Origin: Saccharomonospora viridis DSM 43017
GTDB lineage: Bacteria > Actinomycetota > Actinomycetes > Mycobacteriales > Pseudonocardiaceae
Assembly: GCF_000023865.1 (NCBI RefSeq)
Contig: NC_013159.1
Location: 3,560,001-3,624,000 of the forward strand
Length of the DNA stretch: 64,000 bases
Direction: 5' to 3'
The position numbers and the translations under genes were made by a program. Shown in pieces: positions 8,905 through 16,178 of the stretch. Every line of letters starts with the position of its first letter. Position 1 is the stretch's first letter. The notes under the pieces are model-generated. The model was not told where the DNA came from and did not search any database. It was given only the letters and a program-made list of their open reading frames with translations.

Positions 8905-9348
8905 GTGGGACGTGACGAAGGCAAGACGGACGCTTCCGCTGTGCTTCACGAGAGCACACTAGGGCTTCCCTGGTCGAAATCGGGAATGCATATAGAGTGG
9001 GATGAGATTCCACACATCACGATCGACCTCTCGGTGAGTGACGTCCGTGACGCCCTCGAGCAGGCAGAAGACGTTCGCTTGGCTCAACACGACTGGGCCG
9101 TGCTCCTGTTCTCAGCATCTTCTCCTGCGACATTGTGTCGGATCGACGACGCGCTCGATGATTTCGACGAGATACTCGCTGGCCCCGGTTTCATCTTCGG
9201 CGCAGATCGATCCGAAGGTTCGGTAACGGTCCACACTCGCGATCTGGCCTACTATGACGGAGCTGATCGGCTGTTCTTCCTTGTCGGCGATCCTCGTCGA
9301 GGACACGCAGTCGGCCTACAGTCTTCAGACTTCAACACTTGGCCCTGA
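8905..9348 (+). CDS. Probable immunity protein for the RHS toxin
   Basis: This 147-residue acidic cytosolic protein begins 28 bases after the toxin gene, the usual place for a cognate immunity gene. It has mixed alpha/beta character (IEWDEIPHITIDLSVSDVRD, HDWAVLLFSASSPATLCRID, LFFLVGDPRRGHAVGLQ) and no signal or membrane segment. The high Asp/Glu content fits a partner of the basic, Trp-rich toxin tip. The start is uncertain: GTG at 8905 is the first in-frame choice but has a weak ribosome binding site. I do not recognise the family, so the role rests on position alone. Confidence 0.65.
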   Translation: MGRDEGKTDASAVLHESTLGLPWSKSGMHIEWDEIPHITIDLSVSDVRDALEQAEDVRLAQHDWAVLLFSASSPATLCRIDDALDDFDEILAGPGFIFGADRSEGSVTVHTRDLAYYDGADRLFFLVGDPRRGHAVGLQSSDFNTWP

Positions 9349-9493
9349 CATTCCGCGCGCACCAACACGCCAATATTCCATGATTTGCTCGTTGATGCCC
9401 CAACTTGCCCCACTCCCATTCGTCGAGGGACAGCGTCAAGGTCGCTCACAGCCGATGCCGAGACTTCGATACGAGCGATACCTCCCAGCCTGA

Positions 9494-9999
9494 CCACATC
9501 ATGGGACGTCCGACCCTGGGGAGATCGGGGAGATCCGCGTTCGGGCGCCGTTCACGATGGCGGGCTACTACAACGATCCCGAGTTGAACGTCGAGACGCT
9601 CACTGCCGACGGCTGGGTTCGGACACGTGACCTGGCCAGGGCCGACGAGCGTGGATACCTGTATCTCGTCGACCGGGCAAGCGACATGATCATCACCGAC
9701 GGATACAACGTCTATCCCCGCGAGGTCGAGGACGTCCTGCTCGAACATCCGACCGTCGCCGAATGCGCGGTCGTCGGTGCCCCGACCCCACGTGGGTGGA
9801 GGCGGTGACGGCGTTCGTGGTGCCGCGCCCGGACGAGAACGTCGACCCCGAAAAGCTACGCGCCTTCGCTCGACAGCACCTCGCCGGTTACAAGGTCCCC
9901 AAGCAGATCAAGGTCGTGGATTCCATCCCCACCTCACCCGTCGGGAAGATTCTCCGCCGCAAGCTTCGGGACACACTGTGGCAAGCCGAATCCCCCTGA
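9494..9999 (+). pseudogene. 3' remnant of an acyl-CoA synthetase (AMP-binding enzyme)
   Basis: The sequence reads only the C-terminal third of an acyl-CoA ligase: GEIGEIRVRAPFTMAGYYND, DGWVRTRDLARADERGYLYL, DRASDMIITDGYNVYPREVE, and after a frameshift near 9780-9790, TWVEAVTAFVVPRPDEN and IPTSPVGKILRRKLRD with the C-terminal catalytic Lys region. The N-terminal two thirds, including the AMP-binding P-loop, are absent. The frame is open only from 9494, soon after the toxin cassette ends. I infer that the cassette replaced or displaced the 5' part of the gene. The intact enoyl-CoA hydratase downstream was probably its operon partner. Confidence 0.85.
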
Positions 10000-10052
10000 C
10001 TCCGCCAGCAACTCGAAAAATCGGTCGCCACGCAAGCCCCGGAAGGACGGAC

Positions 10053-10829
10053 ATGACGGAACAGTACGAGTCGATCCGCGTGGAGACCCGTGACCGCGTG
10101 ACGACCGTCGTCCTCGACCGCCCGGAGCGGCGTAACGCCGTGGACGGGCCGATGGCCGCGGAACTCGCGCACGCGTTCAAGGCCTTCGACCACGACCCGG
10201 ACGCCGACGTCGCGGTGCTCTGGGGCAACGGCGGGCATTTCTGCGCGGGCGCCGACCTGAAGGCCGTGGGCACCCCGCGCCAGAACACGGTCGCGGTGTC
10301 CGGGGACGGCCCGATGGGACCGACGCGACTGCGGCTGAGCAAACCGGTGATCGCCGCGGTGGAGGGATACGCGGTGGCCGGTGGGTTGGAACTGGCGATC
10401 TGGTGCGACCTCAGGGTGGTGGCCTCGGACGCGATATTCGGCGTCTTCTGCCGACGTTGGGGCGTGCCGCTCATCGACGGCGGCACCGTTCGTCTGCCCC
10501 GACTCATCGGCACCAGCCGGGCCATGGACATGATCCTCACCGGCCGTCCCGTCGACGCTCGGGAAGCCGCCGAGTTCGGACTGGCCAACCGGGTCGTCGT
10601 TCCCGGAACCGCGCGCGAGGAAGCCGAAACCCTCGCCCGCCGGCTCACCGCTTTCCCGCAGACGTGCCTACGCAACGACAGAAGGTCGGCGTATGAACAG
10701 GAAGGGCTCACCGAGGAAGAGGCCCTCCGTTTCGAGATCGGTGTCGGACTGGAATCGCTGCGCGCAGACGGGACCTCCGGGGCCGCCCGCTTCACCGCCG
10801 GTTCCGGCCGACACGGCTCCTTCACCTGA
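10053..10829 (+). CDS. Enoyl-CoA hydratase/isomerase family protein
   Basis: The 258-residue protein has the crotonase fold: TTVVLDRPERRNAVDGPMAA, the oxyanion-hole segment GGHFCAGADLKAV, VIAAVEGYAVAGGLELAIWC, and FGVFCRRWGVPLIDGGTVRL where hydratases carry catalytic residues. It lacks the usual pair of Glu residues in clear form, so hydratase versus another crotonase reaction is open. ATG at 10053 follows GGAAGGACGG. It lies 53 bases after the broken acyl-CoA synthetase and is probably left over from a fatty-acid degradation operon. The C-terminus AGSGRHGSFT is encoded partly by one copy of a direct repeat (10798-10851). Confidence 0.88.
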   Translation: MTEQYESIRVETRDRVTTVVLDRPERRNAVDGPMAAELAHAFKAFDHDPDADVAVLWGNGGHFCAGADLKAVGTPRQNTVAVSGDGPMGPTRLRLSKPVIAAVEGYAVAGGLELAIWCDLRVVASDAIFGVFCRRWGVPLIDGGTVRLPRLIGTSRAMDMILTGRPVDAREAAEFGLANRVVVPGTAREEAETLARRLTAFPQTCLRNDRRSAYEQEGLTEEEALRFEIGVGLESLRADGTSGAARFTAGSGRHGSFT

Positions 10830-10851
10830 CACCGGTTCCGGCCGACACGGC
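10798..10851. repeat. 20-bp direct repeat spanning the hydratase stop codon
   Basis: CCGGTTCCGGCCGACACGGC occurs at 10798-10817 inside the last codons of the enoyl-CoA hydratase and again at 10832-10851 after its stop codon. The copies are identical with a 34-base offset, suggesting a small local duplication of the gene end. Confidence 0.85.
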
Positions 10852-10858
10852 ACCGGAC

Positions 10859-11638
10859 TCAAGACGCGCTCGCGGGCACGCGCGCCGCTTCGGTCTTGAT
10901 GACACCGTGCCTTTCCTCCCCGACGGTGTCCTCACCCAACACCCTGCACACGATGGACCACGTGATCGAGCCGTGGCCACGCTGCCTCGTGTCGAGCAGT
11001 CGGCTCAGCCTCTGCTTCGCCTCCTCGTACGAACCGTGAACCGACACGTGCCGACGTTGCTTGTCGAAAACGGAGATCCGACGTCCGATCCCGTCGACGA
11101 CGAGCAGCCACACCGAGGCCGCGGCGCGATCGACGGCCATACGCGCCCGGATCTCGACCGTGCCACCGGGGGTCGCGCCGAGGCGGTCCACGACGTCCTG
11201 CAAGGATTTCGCGAGTCCGTCACGGCACAGTTGCAGGGCCACCTCGATCTCGGACGCACCCAGGGCTGACGCGAGTTCGGGAAGCGGCCGTCTCCCCTGC
11301 CAACCCTCACGCATGACCGCCAGGTCGGCGCTGGTCCAATAACTCCGGTTCTCAGCCGCGTAATTCCTTTTGATCACCTCGCGCCAGTCGTACCCACTGC
11401 CCGGGGAGTTCAAGGCCTTGCGTAGCCAGGTCTCCCGCTCCGAGGATCTGATGGCGGCGCTCTGCTCCAGCGGGATGAACCAGCGAAGACGATCTTCGAT
11501 CGCGCTCCGACTCCGCTTCAGCAGCCTTGCGATGTCCTTTATTCGCCGTCCGGCACGAAGCTCATCGATGAAACGAGCGTCCTCTTCCTCCGTCCAAGGC
11601 TCCCCTGCCCTCGCGGGACGAAGTTGATCAATGCTCAT
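10859..11638 (-). CDS. Myb/SANT-like DNA-binding protein of unknown role
   Basis: The 259-residue product starts at ATG 11638 and begins with a Myb/SANT-like helical domain: EPWTEEEDARFIDELRAGRR, IKDIARLLKRSRSAIEDRLR. A second similar segment around residues 85-130 (YWTSADLAVMREGWQGRRPL, ELASALGASEIEVALQLC) may be another helical repeat of the same kind. The C-terminal half has a beta-rich part (SVWLLVVDGIGRRISVFD, HVSVHGSYEEAKQRLSRLLD). It is probably a DNA-binding regulator or nuclease-associated protein; nothing catalytic is obvious. It is a single gene with its own promoter region to the right. Confidence 0.7.
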   Translation of the reverse strand: MSIDQLRPARAGEPWTEEEDARFIDELRAGRRIKDIARLLKRSRSAIEDRLRWFIPLEQSAAIRSSERETWLRKALNSPGSGYDWREVIKRNYAAENRSYWTSADLAVMREGWQGRRPLPELASALGASEIEVALQLCRDGLAKSLQDVVDRLGATPGGTVEIRARMAVDRAAASVWLLVVDGIGRRISVFDKQRRHVSVHGSYEEAKQRLSRLLDTRQRGHGSITWSIVCRVLGEDTVGEERHGVIKTEAARVPASAS

Positions 11639-12032
11639 AAGGCGTACCGTAACCACGTGAGCACGCCTTGCAACGAAGCCGCGGAGAACACCGCCCACTT
11701 GGAGCACCCGACCAGGTGCCCGTGCAACGCCCGTATCGCACAAAGAGACGGCTCAGCCCGCCCAGCGGTGGACTCGAACCTCACTCCGACCGACAGTCGC
11801 GGGAGAGCCCACCCCTTGTCGAAGCGGGACCTCGCACGCGCTGACACCGCTGACACCGCCGCGGGCCGGCTTCCCCGAAAACCAGTCGCTCGATGTTCAG
11901 GCCGGCCCTCGGTCGTCCGTCCGGTGTCCACCGGGCCACATCCCCAGCCGGCCGCGACCACACCACGCCGTGATCCGCTCATCCGTTCTTCCGCGACTGC
12001 GGGAATGCGCCACCTCTGTGAGAATGCGCTGA
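11639..12032. other. Gene-free intergenic region
   Basis: Open frames here are short and have the Arg/Pro/Thr-rich composition of out-of-frame high-GC DNA. It should contain the divergent promoters of the 10859-11638 and 12033-12497 genes. No further structure was recognised. Confidence 0.5.
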
Positions 12033-12497
12033 ATGGACGACGTCACCATTCGCCTCGCCACGTCGGAGGATCTCCCCACCGTCGCCGCGCTGCGGTGGGA
12101 GTGGTTGCTGGAGAACGAGGACTCACCCGCCGTCTCACGTGAGGAGTTCGTGGAGCATTTCGTCGCGTGGGCACAGGCGAACACGACATCGCACCGGTGC
12201 CTGGTGGCCGTACGCGGCGACGTCGTGCTCGGCATGGCGTGGTTGGCCTTGGTGCAACGCGTGCCCACACCGCAATCACTCTCGCGACTCTCCGGCGACG
12301 TGCAATGCGTGTACGTGGTGCCCGATGAACGCGCTGCGGGGCTCGGCGGTCGACTCGTCGACGCCGTTTTAGAACTCGCCGGTGATCTGGGGCTGGAGCG
12401 GGTGACCGTGCACTCCAGCTACCGCGCCATCTCGATGTACTGCCGACACGGCTTCACCGCCTCCCCCCGGCTGCTGCAGGCGCGCCTCTCGGTGTGA
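12033..12497 (+). CDS. GNAT-family N-acetyltransferase
   Basis: The 154-residue protein has the GNAT layout: an N-terminal strand-helix (VTIRLATSEDLPTVAALRWE), a central strand (CLVAVRGDVVLGMAWLALV), the acetyl-CoA binding region CVYVVPDERAAGLGGRLVDA (an R/Q-x-x-G-x-G/A variant), and a C-terminal motif (VTVHSSYRAISMYCRHGF). The substrate cannot be told from the sequence. ATG at 12033 is the only sensible start. It is monocistronic or followed by the broken DinB-like gene 39 bases downstream on the same strand. Confidence 0.85.
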   Translation: MDDVTIRLATSEDLPTVAALRWEWLLENEDSPAVSREEFVEHFVAWAQANTTSHRCLVAVRGDVVLGMAWLALVQRVPTPQSLSRLSGDVQCVYVVPDERAAGLGGRLVDAVLELAGDLGLERVTVHSSYRAISMYCRHGFTASPRLLQARLSV

Positions 12498-12536
12498 GCA
12501 CGGAAAATGTCAGTCCCGCATGGCGGCATCGCCGCC

Positions 12537-13031
12537 ATGACCACCCGAACGGCACACACCGCCCCACATCGCCGACGCACGCACCATGCTGGAGAACTGG
12601 CTCGACTTCCATCGAGCCACGCTGACCCCCAAGGCCGAAGGCCTCACTCCCGAGCAGCTGTGCACGGCGTGGGCACCACCGTCGACGTTGACGTTGCAGG
12701 GTCTCATGCACCACATGGCCGATGTGAACGCCACTGGTTCCGCCGTGTGTTGGCCGCGGAGGAACTGCCGGGGATCTACGGCACTTACGACGGCGCCTTC
12801 GACGTCTCCCCCGACATGTCGTTCGCCGACGCACGCACGACGTGGGAAGCGGAGATCGCCATCGCGCGGAAGAACTGCGCGGAACACTCGCTCGACGACA
12901 CGCGACCGTTCCCGCACGGAGGCGAGGTGTCCCTGCGGTGGATCTACCACCACATGATCACCGAGTACGCCCGCCACTGTGGGCACGCGGACCTCATCCG
13001 GGAGCGGATCGACGGCACCACCGGAGCGTGA
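12537..13031 (+). pseudogene. DinB-like (DUF664) protein with two compensating frameshifts
   Basis: ATG 12537 starts a frame that returns in the C-terminal half (HWFRRVLAAEELPGIYGTYD, SLRWIYHHMITEYARHCGHA, DLIRERIDGTTG). The conserved N-terminal half lies in the next frame: LENWLDFHRATLTPKAEGLT and LQGLMHHMADV. The family normally reads HMADVERHWFRRVL, and at about 12734-12737 a single G appears to be missing from GTG(G)AACGCCAC. An opposite shift must lie near 12550-12570. DinB/DUF664 proteins are four-helix metal-binding enzymes, some of them thiol transferases; the third His ligand region HHMITEYARHCGH is intact. It is probably inactive unless the errors come from sequencing. Confidence 0.75.
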
Positions 13032-13037
13032 CCGGGC

Positions 13038-13622
13038 TCAGCCGCGCTTGTCGTAGGTGAGTACGGCGACACCGCTGCGGTAGTGCTGCACGTCGGTGAG
13101 GTCGTAGCGCTCGGGGCGGAAGCTCGCACCGTGGAACAGCGGGATGCCGTCGCCCGCGACGATCGGGTGCAGCTTGACGATCAGGCGGTCGATCTCCTCC
13201 CGCAGCGTGGCCGCCAGCCTGCCGCCCCCGCACAGCCAGATGTCCATGCCGTCTTCCTGCTTGAGCGCGCGCACCGTCGCGACCGGGTCGGTGCGCACCA
13301 ACTCGACCGTCGGGTCCGGACTCTGCGGCATCGTCGTGGAGAACACGATGCTGCGCAGGTGCCGGTAGGCGTTGGTGATGCCGTACCGCAGCCCGATCCC
13401 GTAGGAGCCGCGTCCCTGCAGCACGGTGTCGAAGTGCCTGTTGGGCGTGCTCTCCATTCCGAGCATCGACCGCACGTGGGTGGGGTACGTGTCGGGGAAC
13501 TCCTCCCGCAGCGGGTCGGCGTGGTCTCCTTCCAGCACGAACCAGGGCGACGGGTCGTCGTTGTCCGGGCCGGCGATGTAGCCGTCGATCGTCTGGGCGA
13601 TGAGGTAGGTCAGTTTTCGCAT
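13038..13622 (-). CDS. Dihydrofolate reductase-like (RibD C-terminal fold) protein
   Basis: The 194-residue protein begins RKLTYLIAQTIDGYIAGPDN, the typical start of the DHFR/RibD-C family (NADPH-dependent reductase). It also has VLQGRGSYGIGLRYGITNAY, the nucleotide-binding segment DIWLCGGGRLAATLREEID and LIVKLHPIVAGDGIPLFHGA. The true substrate is unknown; most actinobacterial members are not classical DHFR. ATG 13622 was chosen because it starts the conserved strand. It is transcribed divergently from the TetR gene at 13714 with 91 bases between them, which suggests that TetR controls it. Confidence 0.85.
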   Translation of the reverse strand: MRKLTYLIAQTIDGYIAGPDNDDPSPWFVLEGDHADPLREEFPDTYPTHVRSMLGMESTPNRHFDTVLQGRGSYGIGLRYGITNAYRHLRSIVFSTTMPQSPDPTVELVRTDPVATVRALKQEDGMDIWLCGGGRLAATLREEIDRLIVKLHPIVAGDGIPLFHGASFRPERYDLTDVQHYRSGVAVLTYDKRG

Positions 13623-13656
13623 GAGGCCCTTCGCCTTCGCATAACCACTCCAACTG

Positions 13657-13678
13657 AAGTACTTTAATCGTAGTACTA
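13657..13678. promoter_or_regulatory. Candidate TetR operator between the DHFR-like and TetR genes
   Basis: The self-complementary hexamer AGTACT occurs at 13658-13663 and 13672-13677, separated by TTAATCGT, in an AT-rich spacer of an otherwise GC-rich region. Two palindromic half-sites 14 bases apart between divergent genes fit a TetR-type operator covering both promoters. The assignment is inference. Confidence 0.45.
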
Positions 13679-13713
13679 TTCTTGTAGTGGTTGTCAAGTC
13701 GGAAAGGTGTTCG

Positions 13714-14277
13714 ATGGTCACCAACCCACAACGGCGGATCGCATTGATCGACGCGGCGATCGAGGTGCTCGCCCGGGACGGCGCACGCGGCCTGACGTTC
13801 CGCGCCGTCGACGCCGAGGCGGGCGTACCGAAGGGCACCGCGTCCAACTACTTCGCCAGTCGCGACGACCTGCTCCGCCAGGCGGCCGAACGCATCCACC
13901 TCCGGGTGGCCGTTGAGGACGTCGACAGCACCGAGACCGACCCGGAGACACGGTTGACCCAGTTCATGCGGCTGCTGCTGCAGCGCATCTCCGACGACCG
14001 CGCGGGCTGGCTCGCACTCGTGGAACTACGCCTGGAGGCCACCCGCCGCCCCGAGCTCGCGGCCATACTCACCAAGACGCTGCGCGACAACCTCGACGCC
14101 GTCGTCCTGGGTCGTCGCGAAGGCGACCTCCCGGGCGACGACCTCACCGCCGTGCTGTTGTACTACGCGATGACGGGGCTGATCCTCGAACACCTGACCC
14201 TGCCCGACGTGCTGCACGACGTCGACCTCGACGAACTGGTCCGGCGATTCGTACGTCGCTCACTGCCCCACACATGA
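13714..14277 (+). CDS. TetR-family transcriptional regulator
   Basis: The 187-residue protein starts at ATG 13714 behind GGAAAGG. The N-terminal HTH is clear: RRIALIDAAIEVLARDGARG, LTFRAVDAEAGVPKGTASNY with the recognition helix ending in NYFASRDDLL. The C-terminal ligand-binding half is helical (LTQFMRLLLQRISDDRAGWL, LLYYAMTGLILEHLTLPDVL). It is divergent from the DHFR-like reductase and probably represses both. The inducer is unknown. Confidence 0.9.
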   Translation: MVTNPQRRIALIDAAIEVLARDGARGLTFRAVDAEAGVPKGTASNYFASRDDLLRQAAERIHLRVAVEDVDSTETDPETRLTQFMRLLLQRISDDRAGWLALVELRLEATRRPELAAILTKTLRDNLDAVVLGRREGDLPGDDLTAVLLYYAMTGLILEHLTLPDVLHDVDLDELVRRFVRRSLPHT

Positions 14278-14286
14278 ACGGCATGA

Positions 14287-14323
14287 ACGGGCCGCCCCGG
14301 ACGAAAGCCCGGAAGCGGCCCGT
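14287..14323. terminator. Hairpin between convergent TetR and cutinase-like genes
   Basis: ACGGGCCGC (14287-14295) pairs with GCGGCCCGT (14315-14323), and the loop holds a second CCGG/CCGG pairing. There is no T-run, which is common for actinobacterial terminators. It lies between two convergent stops, so it can serve both. Confidence 0.6.
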
Positions 14324-14334
14324 GCGTTGGAGTC

Positions 14335-15285
14335 CTAAGCGGACTGGAGCAATCTGTACCAGGGTGAGTTCCCGGCCAAGCGGTCGAGGACCTCCTGCCC
14401 CACGAGCCCGGCGAGCCCCTCGCGCGCGGTCCGCACCGCGGCCAGCGCACCCGGACCGTCACCGAGCAGTTGCTGGATCTGCCACGGCGTACCCACCGGG
14501 ATCGGCAACGGTGGCCCGTGCGGCACCCGCTGCGGCTGCCGGTACAGCACTCGGCCCTTACCGAGGTCGACCGCGGGGTTCAGCACGTAGCCGTGATCCC
14601 CCGAGGCATAGCCGATAAGACCGTTGGCGAACGCCGCCGAGTTGGTGATCATGTTGGTGGAGTTGCAGATGCCGTCGTTCTCGTTGCAGACGTCGGCCAC
14701 GGCGAGGTCACCGAAATCGTGCGGACCCTGCATGGTCACCCCCGGCAGGATCGTCGGCAGGTTCGTCTCGATACCACCCGCGACACCCCCCGCTCCCCCG
14801 TCACCGAACGCCCTGCGCGGATCGCCGTACAGCACGCCGTTGATCAGCTCGTGCGGGATGTCGTCGCTTCGCGCCAACCGCTCCAGCACGTCGCCGGCCA
14901 CGACGGCGCCCTCGGAGTACCCGGCCAGCACCAGCCGGGTGCCAAAACAGCGGGCGTGGAAGTCCCGCACCGCCGCGTCGAGCTTGCCCACACCGTCGGC
15001 CACGGCCTCGTCCAACGGTTTCTCGTCGATCCCGGGGAACACGCCGTCGTGGTAGGGGACCTCGACGATCTGCCAGCCCGCGGGGGGATCGGCGTTGAAT
15101 TCCGAGTTCCTCCAGTTGGTCAGTTCCTCGCCGTGTCCGTAACCGTCGACTTCGAACACGGCCGTGTCCGGGCAGGCGTCGGTGGTGGCGGGCTCGGCCG
15201 TCGCCCGGACGGCGGGTACCCCGGCGAGGATCGTGGCGGCGACGGTGGCGAGCAGCGCCTCCCGGCTTTTCGTGGGAATGCGCAT
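14335..15285 (-). CDS. Secreted cutinase/PE-PPE-like alpha/beta hydrolase
   Basis: The 316-residue product has an N-terminal signal peptide (basic start, LLATVAATILAGVPAV, cleavage after about residue 30). The serine hydrolase motif GYSEG lies in RLVLAGYSEGAVVAGDVLER; an acidic residue in VCNENDGICN and the His of YASGDHGYV are likely triad partners. The paired Cys around the Asp (VCNENDGIC) and N-terminal CPDTAVFEVDGYGHGEE resemble secreted cutinase-like esterases and PE-PPE-domain proteins of mycolic-acid relatives. It probably cleaves an ester in the cell envelope or environment. It begins 16 bases after the C39-like gene, so the two form an operon. Confidence 0.8.
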   Translation of the reverse strand: MRIPTKSREALLATVAATILAGVPAVRATAEPATTDACPDTAVFEVDGYGHGEELTNWRNSEFNADPPAGWQIVEVPYHDGVFPGIDEKPLDEAVADGVGKLDAAVRDFHARCFGTRLVLAGYSEGAVVAGDVLERLARSDDIPHELINGVLYGDPRRAFGDGGAGGVAGGIETNLPTILPGVTMQGPHDFGDLAVADVCNENDGICNSTNMITNSAAFANGLIGYASGDHGYVLNPAVDLGKGRVLYRQPQRVPHGPPLPIPVGTPWQIQQLLGDGPGALAAVRTAREGLAGLVGQEVLDRLAGNSPWYRLLQSA

Positions 15286-15301
15286 TCCGTCCTCCGCGCC
15301 G

Positions 15302-15940
15302 TCAGGCGCTGTAGCCCTTCGGGGGTATGAGCGAAGCCAGGTGCTCGAACGTGAGCCAGTAGATCTGGTTTCCGCTGAACGACGCGGGATCGGCGATCAA
15401 CACGGTACGGTCGACGTCGTTGTAGCCGATGATCGTGAAGTAGTGGTAGATGGTCTGGTCCGGCGGGTAACCGGGCGGCTGGTTCCCCGGGGGCGCCACG
15501 ATGTTCGCGACGATCGGGTAATTGTTGTTGATGTTGAGCACGATGTCGCGCCACAGCAGGTCCTTCTGCGCCTGCGTGGGCGGATCGTTCGGCATCTCCT
15601 TGGTCTCGTACCAGCCGACGTAGCCGTTGAGCACGTTCGTGACCTGACCGATCCAGTCGGTGCCGCCCGTGTGGGTGCCGAGTTCCGCGGCCAACTGGGC
15701 CTGGCTGCGGTAGATGCCTCGCGCGGACAGGGCGATCCGGGTGGCGGCGGGGCCGCACCAATAACCGGTTTCCTGTACCTGGTAGTCGATGTTGAGGATG
15801 ACCTCACCCGCCGCGCGCACGTCGGATGCGGAGACGGGGGATGTCTCGGTGGTTGCCGCGGCCGACATCGGACCGACCAACGGAACGGCGAGCATGACCG
15901 TGAACGCGACGGCACCGGCCGCCAGTTTTCGATGACGCAT
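15302..15940 (-). CDS. Secreted C39-family cysteine peptidase-like protein
   Basis: The 212-residue protein starts at ATG 15940 with a signal peptide (RHRKLAAGAVAFTVMLAVPL...SAAAT). The papain-like C39 elements are present: Gln in LNIDYQVQETGYW, the catalytic Cys in GYWCGPAATRIALSARG, His in TIYHYFTIIGYNDVD and Asp in VLIADPASFSG. There is no ABC transporter fused to it, so it is a stand-alone secreted peptidase-like enzyme, not a bacteriocin exporter. It is first in a two-gene operon with the cutinase-like hydrolase. An in-frame start further upstream would put the signal peptide internally and was rejected. Confidence 0.8.
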   Translation of the reverse strand: MRHRKLAAGAVAFTVMLAVPLVGPMSAAATTETSPVSASDVRAAGEVILNIDYQVQETGYWCGPAATRIALSARGIYRSQAQLAAELGTHTGGTDWIGQVTNVLNGYVGWYETKEMPNDPPTQAQKDLLWRDIVLNINNNYPIVANIVAPPGNQPPGYPPDQTIYHYFTIIGYNDVDRTVLIADPASFSGNQIYWLTFEHLASLIPPKGYSA

Positions 15941-16178
15941 TCCTACTCCCCTTGTGTGGGAAACCATTGGCAACGTCGCCGAGTGAGGACCCGATGGTGC
16001 CAAGGGGAGAGGGTCCGGACCAGCGATTCGACTGGCGCACCTGGGACATCTCTCAACTGCGCCATTTCCCGCGGCGGCGGTCGCACTTTTACCGACCATC
16101 GTCTGTTGACCCGGTGTTTCCGCAGAACCTAGGCTTCCTCCGCCCGTAGTGTGTTCAGCGAAACGCCGGAAGGGTTCA

